Positions 44,825 through 54,441 of a stretch of DNA of 64,000 bases are shown here, piece by piece. The translations under genes were made by a program, and so were the position numbers. Each line of letters opens with the position of its first letter. Positions within the stretch are counted from its first letter, which is position 1. The notes under the pieces were generated by a model. The model worked only from the letters and a program-made list of their open reading frames with translations, searched no databases and was not told where the DNA came from. Origin of the DNA: Burkholderiales bacterium PBB2 (GTDB taxonomy: Bacteria > Pseudomonadota > Gammaproteobacteria > Burkholderiales > Burkholderiaceae_C); contig NKIM01000003.1 of the NCBI GenBank assembly GCA_002255955.1, positions 62,001 through 126,000 of the forward strand, given 5' to 3'.

Positions 44825-45220
44825 TCAGTAGCGCTCGACGGCGGCAATCACGCGCTGCGGCGGTTCGTACTCGCTGGGCCAGAAGTCGCGGATCTCGGTG
44901 ATCTGCCCGTCCCTCAGTTCGAAGAAGGAGATGCCGGTTTCGCAGCCGCGCGCGGTCAGGAAATCGATCACCGTCACCGCGCCGCGCTCATCGACGATGC
45001 AGCGCGTCAGCTCGGCCCGCCAGACCTCGGGCCAGCTGCGAAAGAATTCGACGAAATGCTCGCGCCCGCGGATGCGCTCGCGCGTCTGCGGCACCAGGTA
45101 GACGACCTCGGGGCTGAGCAAGGCCTCGAAGGCCGGCCAATCGCCGGCATTGGCCGTGCGCCAAAACTGTTCGATCAGGTCCTGGTGGGCGGCGCGCAGC
45201 GTGGCATCCATGGCGGGCAT
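44825..45220 (-). CDS. SnoaL-like / NTF2-superfamily protein
   Basis: 131 residues with the cone-shaped NTF2/SnoaL pattern: an N-terminal helix pair (LIEQFWRTANAGDWPAFEALL), PEVVYLVPQTRERIRGREHFVEFF, then strands SFFELRDGQITEIRDFW. Members include ketosteroid isomerases and polyketide cyclases but many are uncharacterised; the residues here do not settle the activity. The 241 bp between it and the porin gene contain a direct repeat of ATTGCAAAC (around 44700-44718) and no other gene. Confidence 0.8.
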   Translation of the reverse strand: MPAMDATLRAAHQDLIEQFWRTANAGDWPAFEALLSPEVVYLVPQTRERIRGREHFVEFFRSWPEVWRAELTRCIVDERGAVTVIDFLTARGCETGISFFELRDGQITEIRDFWPSEYEPPQRVIAAVERY

Positions 45221-45257
45221 CTCGGTGCTGAAGATGGCGGCATATTACTGGATGCAA

Positions 45258-46445
45258 TCACAGGTTTCGTTCCAAGCGGATCAAGGCCAGCAAGAAGCCC
45301 ATGCCCACCAACAGCACCGCGGCGGTCAGCCACAAGGCGCCGTGAAAGGACCCGCTGGCCTGCACCCACAGGCCGCTGAGCGCCGGTGCGCCCACCTGCG
45401 CCAGGCCATAACCCAGGGTCAGGCGCGCCATGGCCTTGCCCGGGTTGGCCGGCGAGCGACGCCCCACCAGGGCCAGGGTCAGGCTGACGATGCCGATGAA
45501 GGTGGCGCCATAGAGCAAGGCGCCGCCCAGGGCCGCCCACAAGCCACCGTGCAAAGCCGGCAGCAGCACGCCGATGACCTGCAGGCCAAAAGCCAGCAGC
45601 AAGGCCTTGAGCTCGCCCAGGCGACGTGCCACCCGGTCCCAGGCGAACACCGCCGGCACAGCGGCCAGGCCCACCAGCAGCCAGGCCCAGGGCCCTTGGC
45701 CGGCCAGCAAAGGCTGGCGCTCGACGATGGCCACGGTGAAGGTGGCGTTGATGACAAAGCCCCAGCCGGCGCAGAAGTACATCAGCCCCATCAGCCAGAG
45801 CCAGCGCCGAGCAGGCAGCTCGGCCAGCACGGCCGCCGCCACCGGCGCGGGCGGCAACGGCGGCCGCCAGGCCCAGGCGGGCGCCAGCGCCAGCAGGCCG
45901 GCAAAGGCAAAGCCCTGCCACTGCAAGGCCCAGTCCAGCGGCGCCATGGCCATGGCCCCCAGGGCCGAGACCACGATGCCCAGGCCCAGGCCCATGAAAT
46001 GCAAGCCCAGTTCGGGCCGCCGGCCCTGGCGCATCAGCCAGCCCAGCACCAGGCCCGATCCCAGCAACATGCCAGCCGCACCGCACAAGCCGCCCAGATA
46101 GCGCGAGGCCGCCCACAGCCAGACATTGGGCGCCAGGCCCATGGCCAGGGTCACCAGCAAGCTCAGGCACAGGCCGATGCTGTAGAGCCGATGGCGCAGA
46201 CGCCCATCCTCCAGGCGCGCCGCCAGCAAGGCACCGCTCATATAGCCCAGGTAATTGATGGCGGCCAGCCAGCCGGCCGCGGCATCGCTAAGCCCCGCCT
46301 GCGCCTGCATCAGCGGCAGTAAGGGCGTGTAGGCAAAACGGGCCAGGCCCACAGTCAGCACCAGGCCGCAGATGCCGCCGATGATGACCTGGGCCGGCCG
46401 CAGCTCCGCCCTGACGGGCGGCTGGGTCGGAGGGGCGGCAGTCAT
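45258..46445 (-). CDS. YbfB/YjiJ-family MFS transporter
   Basis: 395 residues with about 12 hydrophobic segments. The N-terminus (IIGGICGLVLTVGLARFAYTPLLPLM) and the phrase AGWLAAINYLGYMSGALLAA are hallmarks of YbfB/YjiJ-type major facilitator proteins, probably drug or metabolite exporters; substrate unknown. The start at 46445 is chosen by family alignment; an in-frame start 27 codons upstream would overlap the divergent promoter region. It is divergent from mtfA. Confidence 0.88.
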   Translation of the reverse strand: MTAAPPTQPPVRAELRPAQVIIGGICGLVLTVGLARFAYTPLLPLMQAQAGLSDAAAGWLAAINYLGYMSGALLAARLEDGRLRHRLYSIGLCLSLLVTLAMGLAPNVWLWAASRYLGGLCGAAGMLLGSGLVLGWLMRQGRRPELGLHFMGLGLGIVVSALGAMAMAPLDWALQWQGFAFAGLLALAPAWAWRPPLPPAPVAAAVLAELPARRWLWLMGLMYFCAGWGFVINATFTVAIVERQPLLAGQGPWAWLLVGLAAVPAVFAWDRVARRLGELKALLLAFGLQVIGVLLPALHGGLWAALGGALLYGATFIGIVSLTLALVGRRSPANPGKAMARLTLGYGLAQVGAPALSGLWVQASGSFHGALWLTAAVLLVGMGFLLALIRLERNL

Positions 46446-46540
46446 GGCCGAAGGGTAAACGAGATGCAGCGTCGTTCTCGTGCGCTCTTGTGTTTTGCGG
46501 CGGCGGGCGCATGTGCAGAGCCACACTGCTTCCCGTCGCC

Positions 46541-47392
46541 ATGCCCAGTTCCACCTCCGCCCTGACCCTGCTGCTCACCCTGGCCGCCGCACTGGGCCTG
46601 ATGGTCTGGCTGATCGCCGCGCCCTGGCTGCAGCGCCGCCGCCGCGCGCGCCTGCGGGCGCAGGCGTTCCCACAAGCCTGGCGCCGCATCCTGCGCCGGC
46701 GCTTTCCGCTGCTGCAGCGCCTGCCGGCCGATCTGCAGCTGCGGCTCAAGCAGGAGATGCAGGTCTTTCTGGCCGAGAAACCCATCATCGGCTGCGGCGG
46801 CCTCACGGTCACGGACGAGATGCGCGTGACCATTGCCGCCCAGGCCTGCCTGCCCCTGCTGGGCGCGCGCCGCGGCTACTACCCCCAGCTCAAGCAGATC
46901 CTGCTCTACCCGGGCGCCTTTGTGGTCGACCGCCTGCACCAGGCGCCGGGCCTGGCCGAGGTGCAGATGGAGCAGCGCCGGGCCCTGGCGGGCGAGAGCT
47001 GGGTGCAGGGTCAGGTCTTGCTGTCCTGGCAGGACGTGCTGGCCGGCGCCATGGACCCGAGCGATGGCCGCAATGTGGTGATCCACGAGTTTGCCCACCA
47101 GCTGGATCAGGCCAAGGGCTATGCCAACGGCGCGCCCCTGCTGGGCAGCACCGCGGCCTACCGCCGCTGGTCACGGGTGATGCAGAACGAATTTGATGCG
47201 CTGCGCCAGCGCCTGGCCAGGGGCGAGCAGGACGGCCTGATCGACGCCTACGGCGCCACCGATCCGGCCGAATTCTTTGCCGTCACCAGCGAGCTGTTCT
47301 TCGAGCGGCCGGGCGAGCTGGCCCAGGCGCACCCGGCGCTGTACGGACAGCTGAGCAGCTTCTACAAGCTCAACCCGCTGAGCTGGCACTGA
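46541..47392 (+). CDS. mtfA: MtfA-type (M90) zinc peptidase
   Basis: 283 residues: an N-terminal membrane segment (~8-28), then the MtfA domain with HEFAHQLD (H182, E183, H186) and a downstream acidic ligand in DPAEFFAVTSELFFE. In E. coli, MtfA (YeeI) binds the repressor Mlc and thereby influences glucose PTS expression, and is a zinc peptidase. Many proteobacterial homologues share the membrane anchor seen here. ATG 46511 would add ten residues. It converges on cheZ with a 15-bp gap. Confidence 0.9.
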   Translation: MPSSTSALTLLLTLAAALGLMVWLIAAPWLQRRRRARLRAQAFPQAWRRILRRRFPLLQRLPADLQLRLKQEMQVFLAEKPIIGCGGLTVTDEMRVTIAAQACLPLLGARRGYYPQLKQILLYPGAFVVDRLHQAPGLAEVQMEQRRALAGESWVQGQVLLSWQDVLAGAMDPSDGRNVVIHEFAHQLDQAKGYANGAPLLGSTAAYRRWSRVMQNEFDALRQRLARGEQDGLIDAYGATDPAEFFAVTSELFFERPGELAQAHPALYGQLSSFYKLNPLSWH

Positions 47393-47407
47393 GCCTGCAA
47401 GCCGGGC

Positions 47408-47998
47408 TCAGAAGCCCAGCGAAGCGAGGAGGTCGTCCACATCATCCTGCTGCAAGGCCTTGTCGGGCGTTTGCACGCCGGCCAGGGTTTGGGCGTCGGC
47501 CGGGGCGTCGCTGGCGGGCGGGTCGAAATCGGCCAGCAGATGTTCGAGCGGCTTCTCGGCCCGCTCCAGCATACCGATCACCTTGTTGATGACCTGGCCG
47601 GACAAATCCTGGAAGCCCTGGGCCATCATGATTTCGGTGTGCAGGGATTTTTCGCGCTCGGCAAAACCTGCGGCGGTAGCGGCATAGGCCGCGCAGAGCT
47701 TGAGCATGGCGCGGGCGCGCTCGACGCTGAGCTCGGGGGCGGCGGCCATGCGGCTCAGAGAGTCGGACAGGTCATTGCCCTGGCGGCGCACCTGCTCGGC
47801 GTTCTCCTGGGCGGTGTCGACCAGGCCCAGCACCGTGGTGGCGGCCTGTTCGGTCATCTGTCGCACATAGGCCAGGCGCTCGCAGGCGTCGGGCAGCTCC
47901 TGCACCACCTTCTGCAGCACCACAGCGGGATGCTCCGCGCCGTGGTAGCCCGGCTGCTGATGCGTGGAGGTCTGCGCCTCCGAACCTACAACTGACAT
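47408..47998 (-). CDS. cheZ: Protein phosphatase CheZ
   Basis: 196 residues, mostly long helices. The catalytic region reads MMAQGFQDLSGQVINKVI, with the conserved glutamine that attacks CheY-phosphate. The C-terminal VDDLLASLGF is the CheY-binding peptide of CheZ. It should end chemotactic signalling by dephosphorylating CheY. No cheY, cheA or flagellar gene is in the window, although beta- and gammaproteobacterial cheZ usually sits next to cheY. The start at 47998 gives the usual length; the frame stays open for 33 codons upstream. Confidence 0.88.
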   Translation of the reverse strand: MSVVGSEAQTSTHQQPGYHGAEHPAVVLQKVVQELPDACERLAYVRQMTEQAATTVLGLVDTAQENAEQVRRQGNDLSDSLSRMAAAPELSVERARAMLKLCAAYAATAAGFAEREKSLHTEIMMAQGFQDLSGQVINKVIGMLERAEKPLEHLLADFDPPASDAPADAQTLAGVQTPDKALQQDDVDDLLASLGF

Positions 47999-48178
47999 GC
48001 AGCGACTCCCTAGACCCTTGAATGCCGCCGATGGGCGACGTGCGCACATCACCTTTTCGGCAGCGCGGTCGGAAATATTAGCCCCAAGCCTTGCCAACGC
48101 CCAGCGCTTCGCGCAATTCCGGGCTGCGGCGGCAAAAAGATGCCGAAATCTGCAAATTTGACGGGTGCGGCTGCCGCA

Positions 48179-48859
48179 TCAACCCCACAAATCCAGAGGC
48201 GGCTCCCGGCTCAGGCCGCGCAAGATGTCGCTGCGCGAGATGAAGCCGACCAGCTCACCGGCCTCGTCCAGCACTGGCAAGCCTGGCAGGCGCAGATCGA
48301 GCAAAGCCTGCGCCACCTCACGGATGGGCGTGTCGGGCCGGGCCGCGGGCACCGGGCTCCACATCACCTCGCCCACCGGCCGGCTGAACCAGCGCGCCCA
48401 AGCGGCGGCATCCTGAATATCCCGTGGCACCGGCAGCAAATCGGCGCGCAGCAGCAGGCCGACCAGGCGCTGCTGCGGGTTCAGCACCGGCGCCTGGCCG
48501 ACCCGGGCCTCGGCCAGCAGGTCCAGGCCCTGGGCCACGGTGGCCATCACCGGCACGGTGATCAGCTTGCGGCTCATCAGCTGCTCGGCCAGGGTCAGCG
48601 GCTGGCGGCCGCCCGCACCGGTGGCCCCGGTTTGAGCCTGCTGCTGGGCTTGGGAGTAGGCCGCCAGAGCGCCCTGCCGGCCGGGCTTGCCACCCGGCGC
48701 ACCGGGGCTGGGCAGGCCGCGCTGCAGGCTGGGCTCCTGATCGCGGTGCACCGGCTCGACCGCGCGCAAGCGCGCCACTGCCTGCACCGGGCCCAGCTCA
48801 CGCAGGCCTTCGAGCGAGCCGCTGAAGATGCGTCCGTTGAGGCCGTAGACGGTGAGCAT
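48179..48859 (-). CDS. Two-CBS-domain protein
   Basis: 226 residues. An N-terminal ~45-residue segment (MLTVYGLNGRIFSGSLEGL) and a Gly/Gln-rich linker precede two CBS domains (~94-145 LMSRKLITVPVMATV...; ~162-217 VGEVMWSPVPAAR...GFISRSDILRG). Paired CBS domains bind adenosyl nucleotides and act as energy sensors; no catalytic domain is attached. The N-terminal segment recurs, as I recall, in Burkholderiales CBS proteins of unknown role. The 180 bp upstream of it (to cheZ) contain no gene. Confidence 0.85.
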   Translation of the reverse strand: MLTVYGLNGRIFSGSLEGLRELGPVQAVARLRAVEPVHRDQEPSLQRGLPSPGAPGGKPGRQGALAAYSQAQQQAQTGATGAGGRQPLTLAEQLMSRKLITVPVMATVAQGLDLLAEARVGQAPVLNPQQRLVGLLLRADLLPVPRDIQDAAAWARWFSRPVGEVMWSPVPAARPDTPIREVAQALLDLRLPGLPVLDEAGELVGFISRSDILRGLSREPPLDLWG

Positions 48860-48882
48860 GGTGGCGGCCCGCGGATGTGTGT

Positions 48883-50112
48883 TCAGTCGCGCGGCACGGC
48901 CGGCGGCAGCGCGGCTTGGGCGCCGGGCAGCAGGCTGCTCATATCGGCCCGCTCCACCCGGTTGCGACCGCCTTGCTTGGCGCGGTACATGGCGGCATCG
49001 GCCGCAGCGACCAGGCCGTCCACCGTGTGCGCACCGCTGATCACGCCGCCGGCCACGCCGATGCTGATGGTGACGGCAATGCTGTGCGCCCCCCATTGCG
49101 TGGGCGCGGCCTCCACCGCCTGGCGCAGCGCCTCGGCCAGGGTGGTGGCGCCCTCCAGATGGGTGTCAGGCAGCATGAGCAAGAACTCCTCACCGCCGAA
49201 ACGGCCGATCTGGTCCTGCGCACGCAGCCGGCTTTGCAAGGTGCGGGCCACGCCGCGCAGCACGGCATCGCCAGCCTGGTGGCCATAGCTGTCGTTGACG
49301 CGCTTGAAGTGATCGATGTCCAGCATCAGCACGCTCAGGTACTGGCCCTGGCGCTGGGCCCGCGAGACCGCCATGTGCAGCTGATCGCTGATGGCGCGGC
49401 GGTTGGACAGGCCGGTCAGCATGTCCTTCATCGCCAGCTCGAAATTGCGCTGCTCGGCCCGCTCCATGGTCATGTAGACGAAACCGAGTGAGATGCTGAT
49501 CACCGCGCACAGGGCCACCACGAAGACCATGGTCAGCCAGAGCCGGCCGGCATCGTCGGTGTTGCTGTTCATCCAACCCATGGCCGCGGCCAGCGCGCGC
49601 AGCAGCAGCGAGGTCAGCAGGGCGAAGAAGGCCGTCAGCAGGATGTAGCGGCCGCGGCCCGGGCGGGGCAGGCGCGGGTCCAGCAAGGCGCGCAGGATGA
49701 AACCGATCTGCAGCGAGAACACCAAGGAGCCCGCCACCACGCGCGCGGCGTACTGCTCCATCAAGACGGTGTAGAGCAAGATGATGGCCAGCACCGGCAA
49801 GACCAGCTGCAGTTGCACCCAGACGGGCGGGCTTGCATTGGCATCCAGGCCATCGAAACGGCGCATGGCCAAGAGCATCAGCGAGAGCGCTACGCCGTAG
49901 GCCACATTGCCGGCCACCACCAAACTCGGCGAAGGCACGGCACTGAGCACGGCAAAGATCACATGACTGGCCGCGTAGGACACCAGGGCCAGGCCCCAGG
50001 CCCAGAGCGCATCACGCGCGGGCTTGCCCCAGGCCATGAAGCTGACCCAGCCGGCCATCAACAAGGCCACCAGGGTCACCACGGCAAACAGGGTAGGCAC
50101 ATCCAAACGCAT
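48883..50112 (-). CDS. Membrane diguanylate cyclase (GGDEF), second copy
   Basis: 409 residues with about seven membrane segments (~5-25, 36-56, 64-82, 100-117, 124-142, 155-176, 192-212) and a C-terminal GGDEF domain. GGEEF is at 306-310, and the RxxD inhibitory site RAQD (297-300) is five residues before it. MLDIDHFKRVNDSYGH carries the metal and substrate residues. Compared with the cyclase at 3.4 kb it has the standard GGEEF rather than GGEEM. It should produce c-di-GMP in response to an unknown membrane signal. The CBS gene follows 23 bp downstream and may be co-transcribed. Confidence 0.92.
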   Translation of the reverse strand: MRLDVPTLFAVVTLVALLMAGWVSFMAWGKPARDALWAWGLALVSYAASHVIFAVLSAVPSPSLVVAGNVAYGVALSLMLLAMRRFDGLDANASPPVWVQLQLVLPVLAIILLYTVLMEQYAARVVAGSLVFSLQIGFILRALLDPRLPRPGRGRYILLTAFFALLTSLLLRALAAAMGWMNSNTDDAGRLWLTMVFVVALCAVISISLGFVYMTMERAEQRNFELAMKDMLTGLSNRRAISDQLHMAVSRAQRQGQYLSVLMLDIDHFKRVNDSYGHQAGDAVLRGVARTLQSRLRAQDQIGRFGGEEFLLMLPDTHLEGATTLAEALRQAVEAAPTQWGAHSIAVTISIGVAGGVISGAHTVDGLVAAADAAMYRAKQGGRNRVERADMSSLLPGAQAALPPAVPRD

Positions 50113-50185
50113 GCCGGATTCTAGGCACGGGCTTGAGCGGAGCCGCCGCAGAGTGTGGCGGCCACGCGCCGCGCAAGACCGGGGA

Positions 50186-51055
50186 TCAGCCCGCCTGTTC
50201 GCTCAAACGCGCACGCAGCTGCGCCAGCACCGACTCGGGCTGACGGCCCGCCTCAGCGGCCAGGTCCAGCTGGCGGCTCAGCAGGCCGCGGTAAAACGCC
50301 GCATGCTCAGCGCCCAGGCCCTCGAGTGCCTGCAAATGGGCGGCCAGCACGCCGGCATCGCCGCGCGCCACCGGGCCGGAGAGCGCGCCGGCCAGACCGC
50401 GCGATTCGGCCGCGTCCAGCGTGCCGCGCGCCAAGGGCAGCAGGGCGGCCAAGGCGGCCTCCGGCGGCAAGCCAATGGCGGCCCAGACCTGGCGCGCTTC
50501 GGACAGCACCGCCAGCAGGCTGCTGGCCGCCAGATTGGCCGCCGCGTGATAGGCCGCTCGGGTGCCGGGGCGCAGCGACAGCGGCTTCATGCCCAGGGCT
50601 GCAGCCAGTGAATGCAGGCGCGCGCTCAGGGCCGCATCGGCGGCCTCGATGCCCACCGTGCTGCCTGCCAGCAGGCGCGCTGCACGTGAGGGGTCGGAAA
50701 AAATTTGCAGGGGATGGAAGCCGCCGACCAGCGCACCGGCTGCTTCAGCCGGCGCCAGAGCCGCCAGCTCGGTGGCGCCGCTGCAGTGCAGCACCGCCTG
50801 AGCTGGGCGCCAGGGCAGGCTGGCGGCGACCGAGGCGATGGCGTCGTCGGCCACGGTCAGCAGCACCAGATCGGCCGCCTGCACCGCCGCCTCAGGCGCC
50901 AGCGCCTGACAACCCGGCAGGTGCAGGGCCAGGTCTTGCGCGGCGCTGGGCTGGCGGCTGGCCACGGCCACCACCCGCTGGCCGGCCGCCGCCCAGGCCG
51001 GGGCCAGGGTGCGCGCCAAGCGGCCGGCGCCGATGAAGGCGATGCGCTCGAACAT
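50186..51055 (-). CDS. Rossmann-like / DUF2520 domain protein
   Basis: 289 residues. The N-terminal NAD(P)-binding fold has IAFIGAGRLARTLAPAW and VVAVASR; DLVLLTVADDAI and VLHCSGA continue it, resembling F420-dependent NADP reductases and ProC-like enzymes. The C-terminal helical DUF2520 part includes GFHPLQIFSD and AAYHAAANLAASSLLAVL. The activity of this family is not established; it is often called a predicted oxidoreductase. It follows the methyltransferase-like gene by 41 bp on the same strand. Confidence 0.85.
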   Translation of the reverse strand: MFERIAFIGAGRLARTLAPAWAAAGQRVVAVASRQPSAAQDLALHLPGCQALAPEAAVQAADLVLLTVADDAIASVAASLPWRPAQAVLHCSGATELAALAPAEAAGALVGGFHPLQIFSDPSRAARLLAGSTVGIEAADAALSARLHSLAAALGMKPLSLRPGTRAAYHAAANLAASSLLAVLSEARQVWAAIGLPPEAALAALLPLARGTLDAAESRGLAGALSGPVARGDAGVLAAHLQALEGLGAEHAAFYRGLLSRQLDLAAEAGRQPESVLAQLRARLSEQAG

Positions 51056-51096
51056 GAGGGCGTTCAGCGGCGCGGTGGCAAGCAGCTCAGGCCGGC

Positions 51097-51954
<858 letters not shown>

Positions 51955-52299
51955 GGCAAGGTTTCCAGGTCAGCGGTGAACACAGAGAGAAAAGACAGCG
52001 CTCGGGTCCATCAAACGCGGTCCGTCGTTCTTCCAGCTGCCGCAGCACGAGGCAGGGTTGGGTCGCGAGGGATCACCCCGTGTACCGCCCCGCGCCCATG
52101 TTTGTCTGTCCGCGCAGCCGCCGAGAGTATGGCCGCAAGCGCAAAGGCGTGCCGGAAGCCATGCGCAAAGCAAAGCCTCGTGCGCGGCCACCCCCCCCCT
52201 GACTGAGGCATGCGCGACAGCGCTTTCAGGCCCGCATGCGCTGAAGCACTCGGTTACAGTGTCGCGCCCATCGCAACAAGCACCTGAGCCGAGATCGCC
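51955..52299. other. 345-bp intergenic region
   Basis: This divergent gap between the methyltransferase-like gene and the zinc-ribbon gene holds no credible coding frame. It has a C9 run (around 52191-52199) and ordinary GC-rich sequence. I could not place a promoter with confidence. Confidence 0.5.
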
Positions 52300-52641
52300 A
52301 TGTCCACCCCGCCCGCCTGTCCCCAATGCACGCTCGAAAACACCTACGCCGACGGCGCGCAGTTCATCTGCCCCGACTGCGGTTTTGAATGGGCGGCCGA
52401 GGTGGCCAGCGACGAGGGCGGCGAGCCCGCCAAGGTGGTGCGCGACGCCAACGGCCAGCCCCTGGTCGATGGCGACAGCGTCATCCTGATCAAAGACCTG
52501 AAGGTCAAGGGCTCGTCCATCACTCTGAAAAAAGGCAGCAAGGCCAAGGGCATCCGCCTGGTCGATGGCGACCACGATGTCGATTGCAAGATCGACGGGG
52601 TGAGCCTGATGCTCAAGTCCGAATTCTTGAAAAAGGCCTGA
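52300..52641 (+). CDS. yjdM: YjdM/PhnA-family zinc-ribbon protein
   Basis: 113 residues. The N-terminal zinc ribbon is formed by CPQC and CPDCGFEW; the C-terminal SH3-like barrel contains DGDSVILIKDLKVKGSS and LKKGSKAKGIRLVDGDHDVDCKI. This is the PhnA/YjdM family. The name PhnA comes from proximity to the E. coli phosphonate operon; it is not a phosphonoacetate hydrolase, and its true role is unclear. No phosphonate genes are nearby. Confidence 0.92.
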   Translation: MSTPPACPQCTLENTYADGAQFICPDCGFEWAAEVASDEGGEPAKVVRDANGQPLVDGDSVILIKDLKVKGSSITLKKGSKAKGIRLVDGDHDVDCKIDGVSLMLKSEFLKKA

Positions 52642-52794
52642 ATCACCAAGACCCCTGCCAGCCCCGACCGGCGAGGAGCGCTGAACCCCGCAGTTTGTAG
52701 TCAGTCCCCCCTCCACCACCACTCCACCGACACGAACAGACGGGCGCCCTGTGGCCAGCCCGCTTTCGCAGAAGAATTCGTAGAGAAGAAGTCG

Positions 52795-53685
52795 ATGATG
52801 AAGATGAAGACGATGTACACACTGAAGCAGCGCCAACCCCAGAACACCCAGGCTGGCATCGCCGCGTCGCTGCTCGCGCGCCTGAGCTTGCTCCTGTCCC
52901 TGACGCTGCTGACTGCAGCGCCGGCTGCAGCCCAAAGCTCTTCGGGCTCAGCGCCCCACCCCTGGCTGGCCTCCGCGCCACGGCTGGCACAACAGACCCA
53001 TTTCACCAATCTGCAAGACGGCGCCAAGATCGAGACGCCGTTCCTGCTGACCTTCGGCCTGACCGGCATGGGCATTGCGCCCATCACCAAGCCGCAGGGC
53101 AAGACCGGCCACCACCACCTCCTGATCAACCGCGACCTGCCGCTGGATTTCAACCAGCCCCTGCCCTTCAACGAGCAGTACATCCACTTTGGCAAGGGCC
53201 AGATGGAAACCGTGCTGACGCTGAAACCCGGCGACTACACCCTGCGCCTGGTCCTGGCCGACCACCGCCATGTGCCCAATTTCGTCTACAGCAAGCCGCT
53301 GAAGATCACGGTCACGAAGTTCAATGAGAACGTCAAACCTGACACCCTGAGCCAGCCCGGCATCAGCCTGCGCGTGGCGGGCAGCGGCGATAAGAGCAAC
53401 GAAGCCCGCGAAGGCAGCCCCGTGCAGGTGCTGTTCCACGCCTCCAAGCTGAACGTCTCTCACCAGGCACTGCAAGAACCCGGCACCGGCCACTTCAGGC
53501 TGAGCATCGCGCCCGAGGGTGGCGGCAAGGCCGAGGTCCTCAGCTTCCCCGGCGGCGAAACCGAAGCCTGGCTCAAGCCGCCCAAGGGCAAATACCAGCT
53601 CAAGCTCGATTTCGTCGACAACGTGCAGGCCGGCAAGGTGCTGTTCAGTGCGGGGGCGCAGGGGCTGCAGGTGGTGGGGCGCTAA
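52795..53685 (+). CDS. Exported DUF4399 protein (two copies of the domain)
   Basis: 296 residues with a signal peptide (LLARLSLLLSLTLLTAAPAAAQ). The first DUF4399 module (~70-180) has TGHHHLLIN, YIHFGKGQ and LKPGDYTLRLVLADHRHVP. A second, weaker copy (~205-295) has VLFHASKLNVS, GHFRLSI and LKPPKGKYQLKLDFVDN but lacks the HHH cluster. The histidine cluster suggests metal binding in copy 1. Function unknown. ATG 52795 follows AGAAGAAG; two further Met codons lie within the next five. Confidence 0.82.
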   Translation: MMKMKTMYTLKQRQPQNTQAGIAASLLARLSLLLSLTLLTAAPAAAQSSSGSAPHPWLASAPRLAQQTHFTNLQDGAKIETPFLLTFGLTGMGIAPITKPQGKTGHHHLLINRDLPLDFNQPLPFNEQYIHFGKGQMETVLTLKPGDYTLRLVLADHRHVPNFVYSKPLKITVTKFNENVKPDTLSQPGISLRVAGSGDKSNEAREGSPVQVLFHASKLNVSHQALQEPGTGHFRLSIAPEGGGKAEVLSFPGGETEAWLKPPKGKYQLKLDFVDNVQAGKVLFSAGAQGLQVVGR

Positions 53686-53843
53686 GGCAAGCCCCCGACC
53701 GGCCTAACTTCGAGCGCATCGAAGCGAGCAGCGGCAGGAACATGGCCGCCCCTCCTAGCTGCGCGCAGAACAGCGAGGGCCAGTGGATGCATCGATCCGC
53801 ATGCGGCGGCGTCATGCGCCGCTCAGACCGACAGCAGCAGTCC

Positions 53844-54314
53844 TCAGCCCACCGGCAGCGCCGTCTCGTACTTCACCTCCCGCAGCACCACATTGCTGCG
53901 CACGCTGGCCACGCCGGGCACTTTGAAGATCTGGCTTTGCAGAAAGGCGTCATACGCCTTCATATCGGGCACGACCACCTTGATCACGTAATCGGCCTCG
54001 CCGGTGATGCCGTGGCATTCGATGATTTCGCGGCTGGCCAGGACCAGGCGCTCGAATTGCTCGACCGCGCCCTCGCTGTGCCGCACCAGCGAAACATTGG
54101 CCAGCACGCAGATATTGAGGCCCAGCTTTTCGCGGTCCACCAGGGCCACATGGCGGCGGATCACGCCGCTGTCTTCCAGCTCCTTGATGCGGCGCCAGAC
54201 CGGCGTGGCCGAGAGGCCCACCTGGTCGGCCAGGGCCTGGGTGCTCTGGCGGCAGTCGGCCTGCAGGGCTTCGAGAATCTGGCGCGTGGCCCGATCGAAA
54301 CGATCCATCTCCAT
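53844..54314 (-). CDS. Lrp/AsnC-family transcriptional regulator
   Basis: 156 residues: an N-terminal helix-turn-helix (ILEALQADCRQSTQALADQV, GLSATPVWRRIKELEDSGVI) and a C-terminal RAM ligand-binding domain (GEADYVIKVVVPDMKAYDAF). Lrp-type proteins sense amino acids. It is divergent from the indolepyruvate oxidoreductase gene, so it probably controls aromatic amino-acid breakdown. The start at 54314 follows AAAGGAG at 6 bases; in-frame ATG 54308 is the next option. A perfect dyad at 54327-54343, just before its start, is a candidate autoregulatory operator. Confidence 0.9.
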   Translation of the reverse strand: MEMDRFDRATRQILEALQADCRQSTQALADQVGLSATPVWRRIKELEDSGVIRRHVALVDREKLGLNICVLANVSLVRHSEGAVEQFERLVLASREIIECHGITGEADYVIKVVVPDMKAYDAFLQSQIFKVPGVASVRSNVVLREVKYETALPVG

Positions 54315-54326
54315 TCGAGACTCCTT

Positions 54327-54343
54327 TGAGAGGAATTCTCTCA
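54327..54343. promoter_or_regulatory. Perfect 17-bp dyad, candidate Lrp operator
   Basis: TGAGAG-GAATT-CTCTCA lies 13-29 bp before the Lrp start codon in the divergent region with the oxidoreductase gene. Length and symmetry fit Lrp/AsnC binding sites. A TTGACA at 54353-54358 next to it could be the -35 of the oxidoreductase promoter, though its -10 is weak. Confidence 0.55.
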
Positions 54344-54441
54344 TTCACTGGCTTGACAGCGGCAAACAGAGCAACAAACACTTGGCTCTCTGACGAAAAA
54401 TCTCCAGCAGCCGTCGTTCGTTCGTCCCGCGAGGAAAGCCC

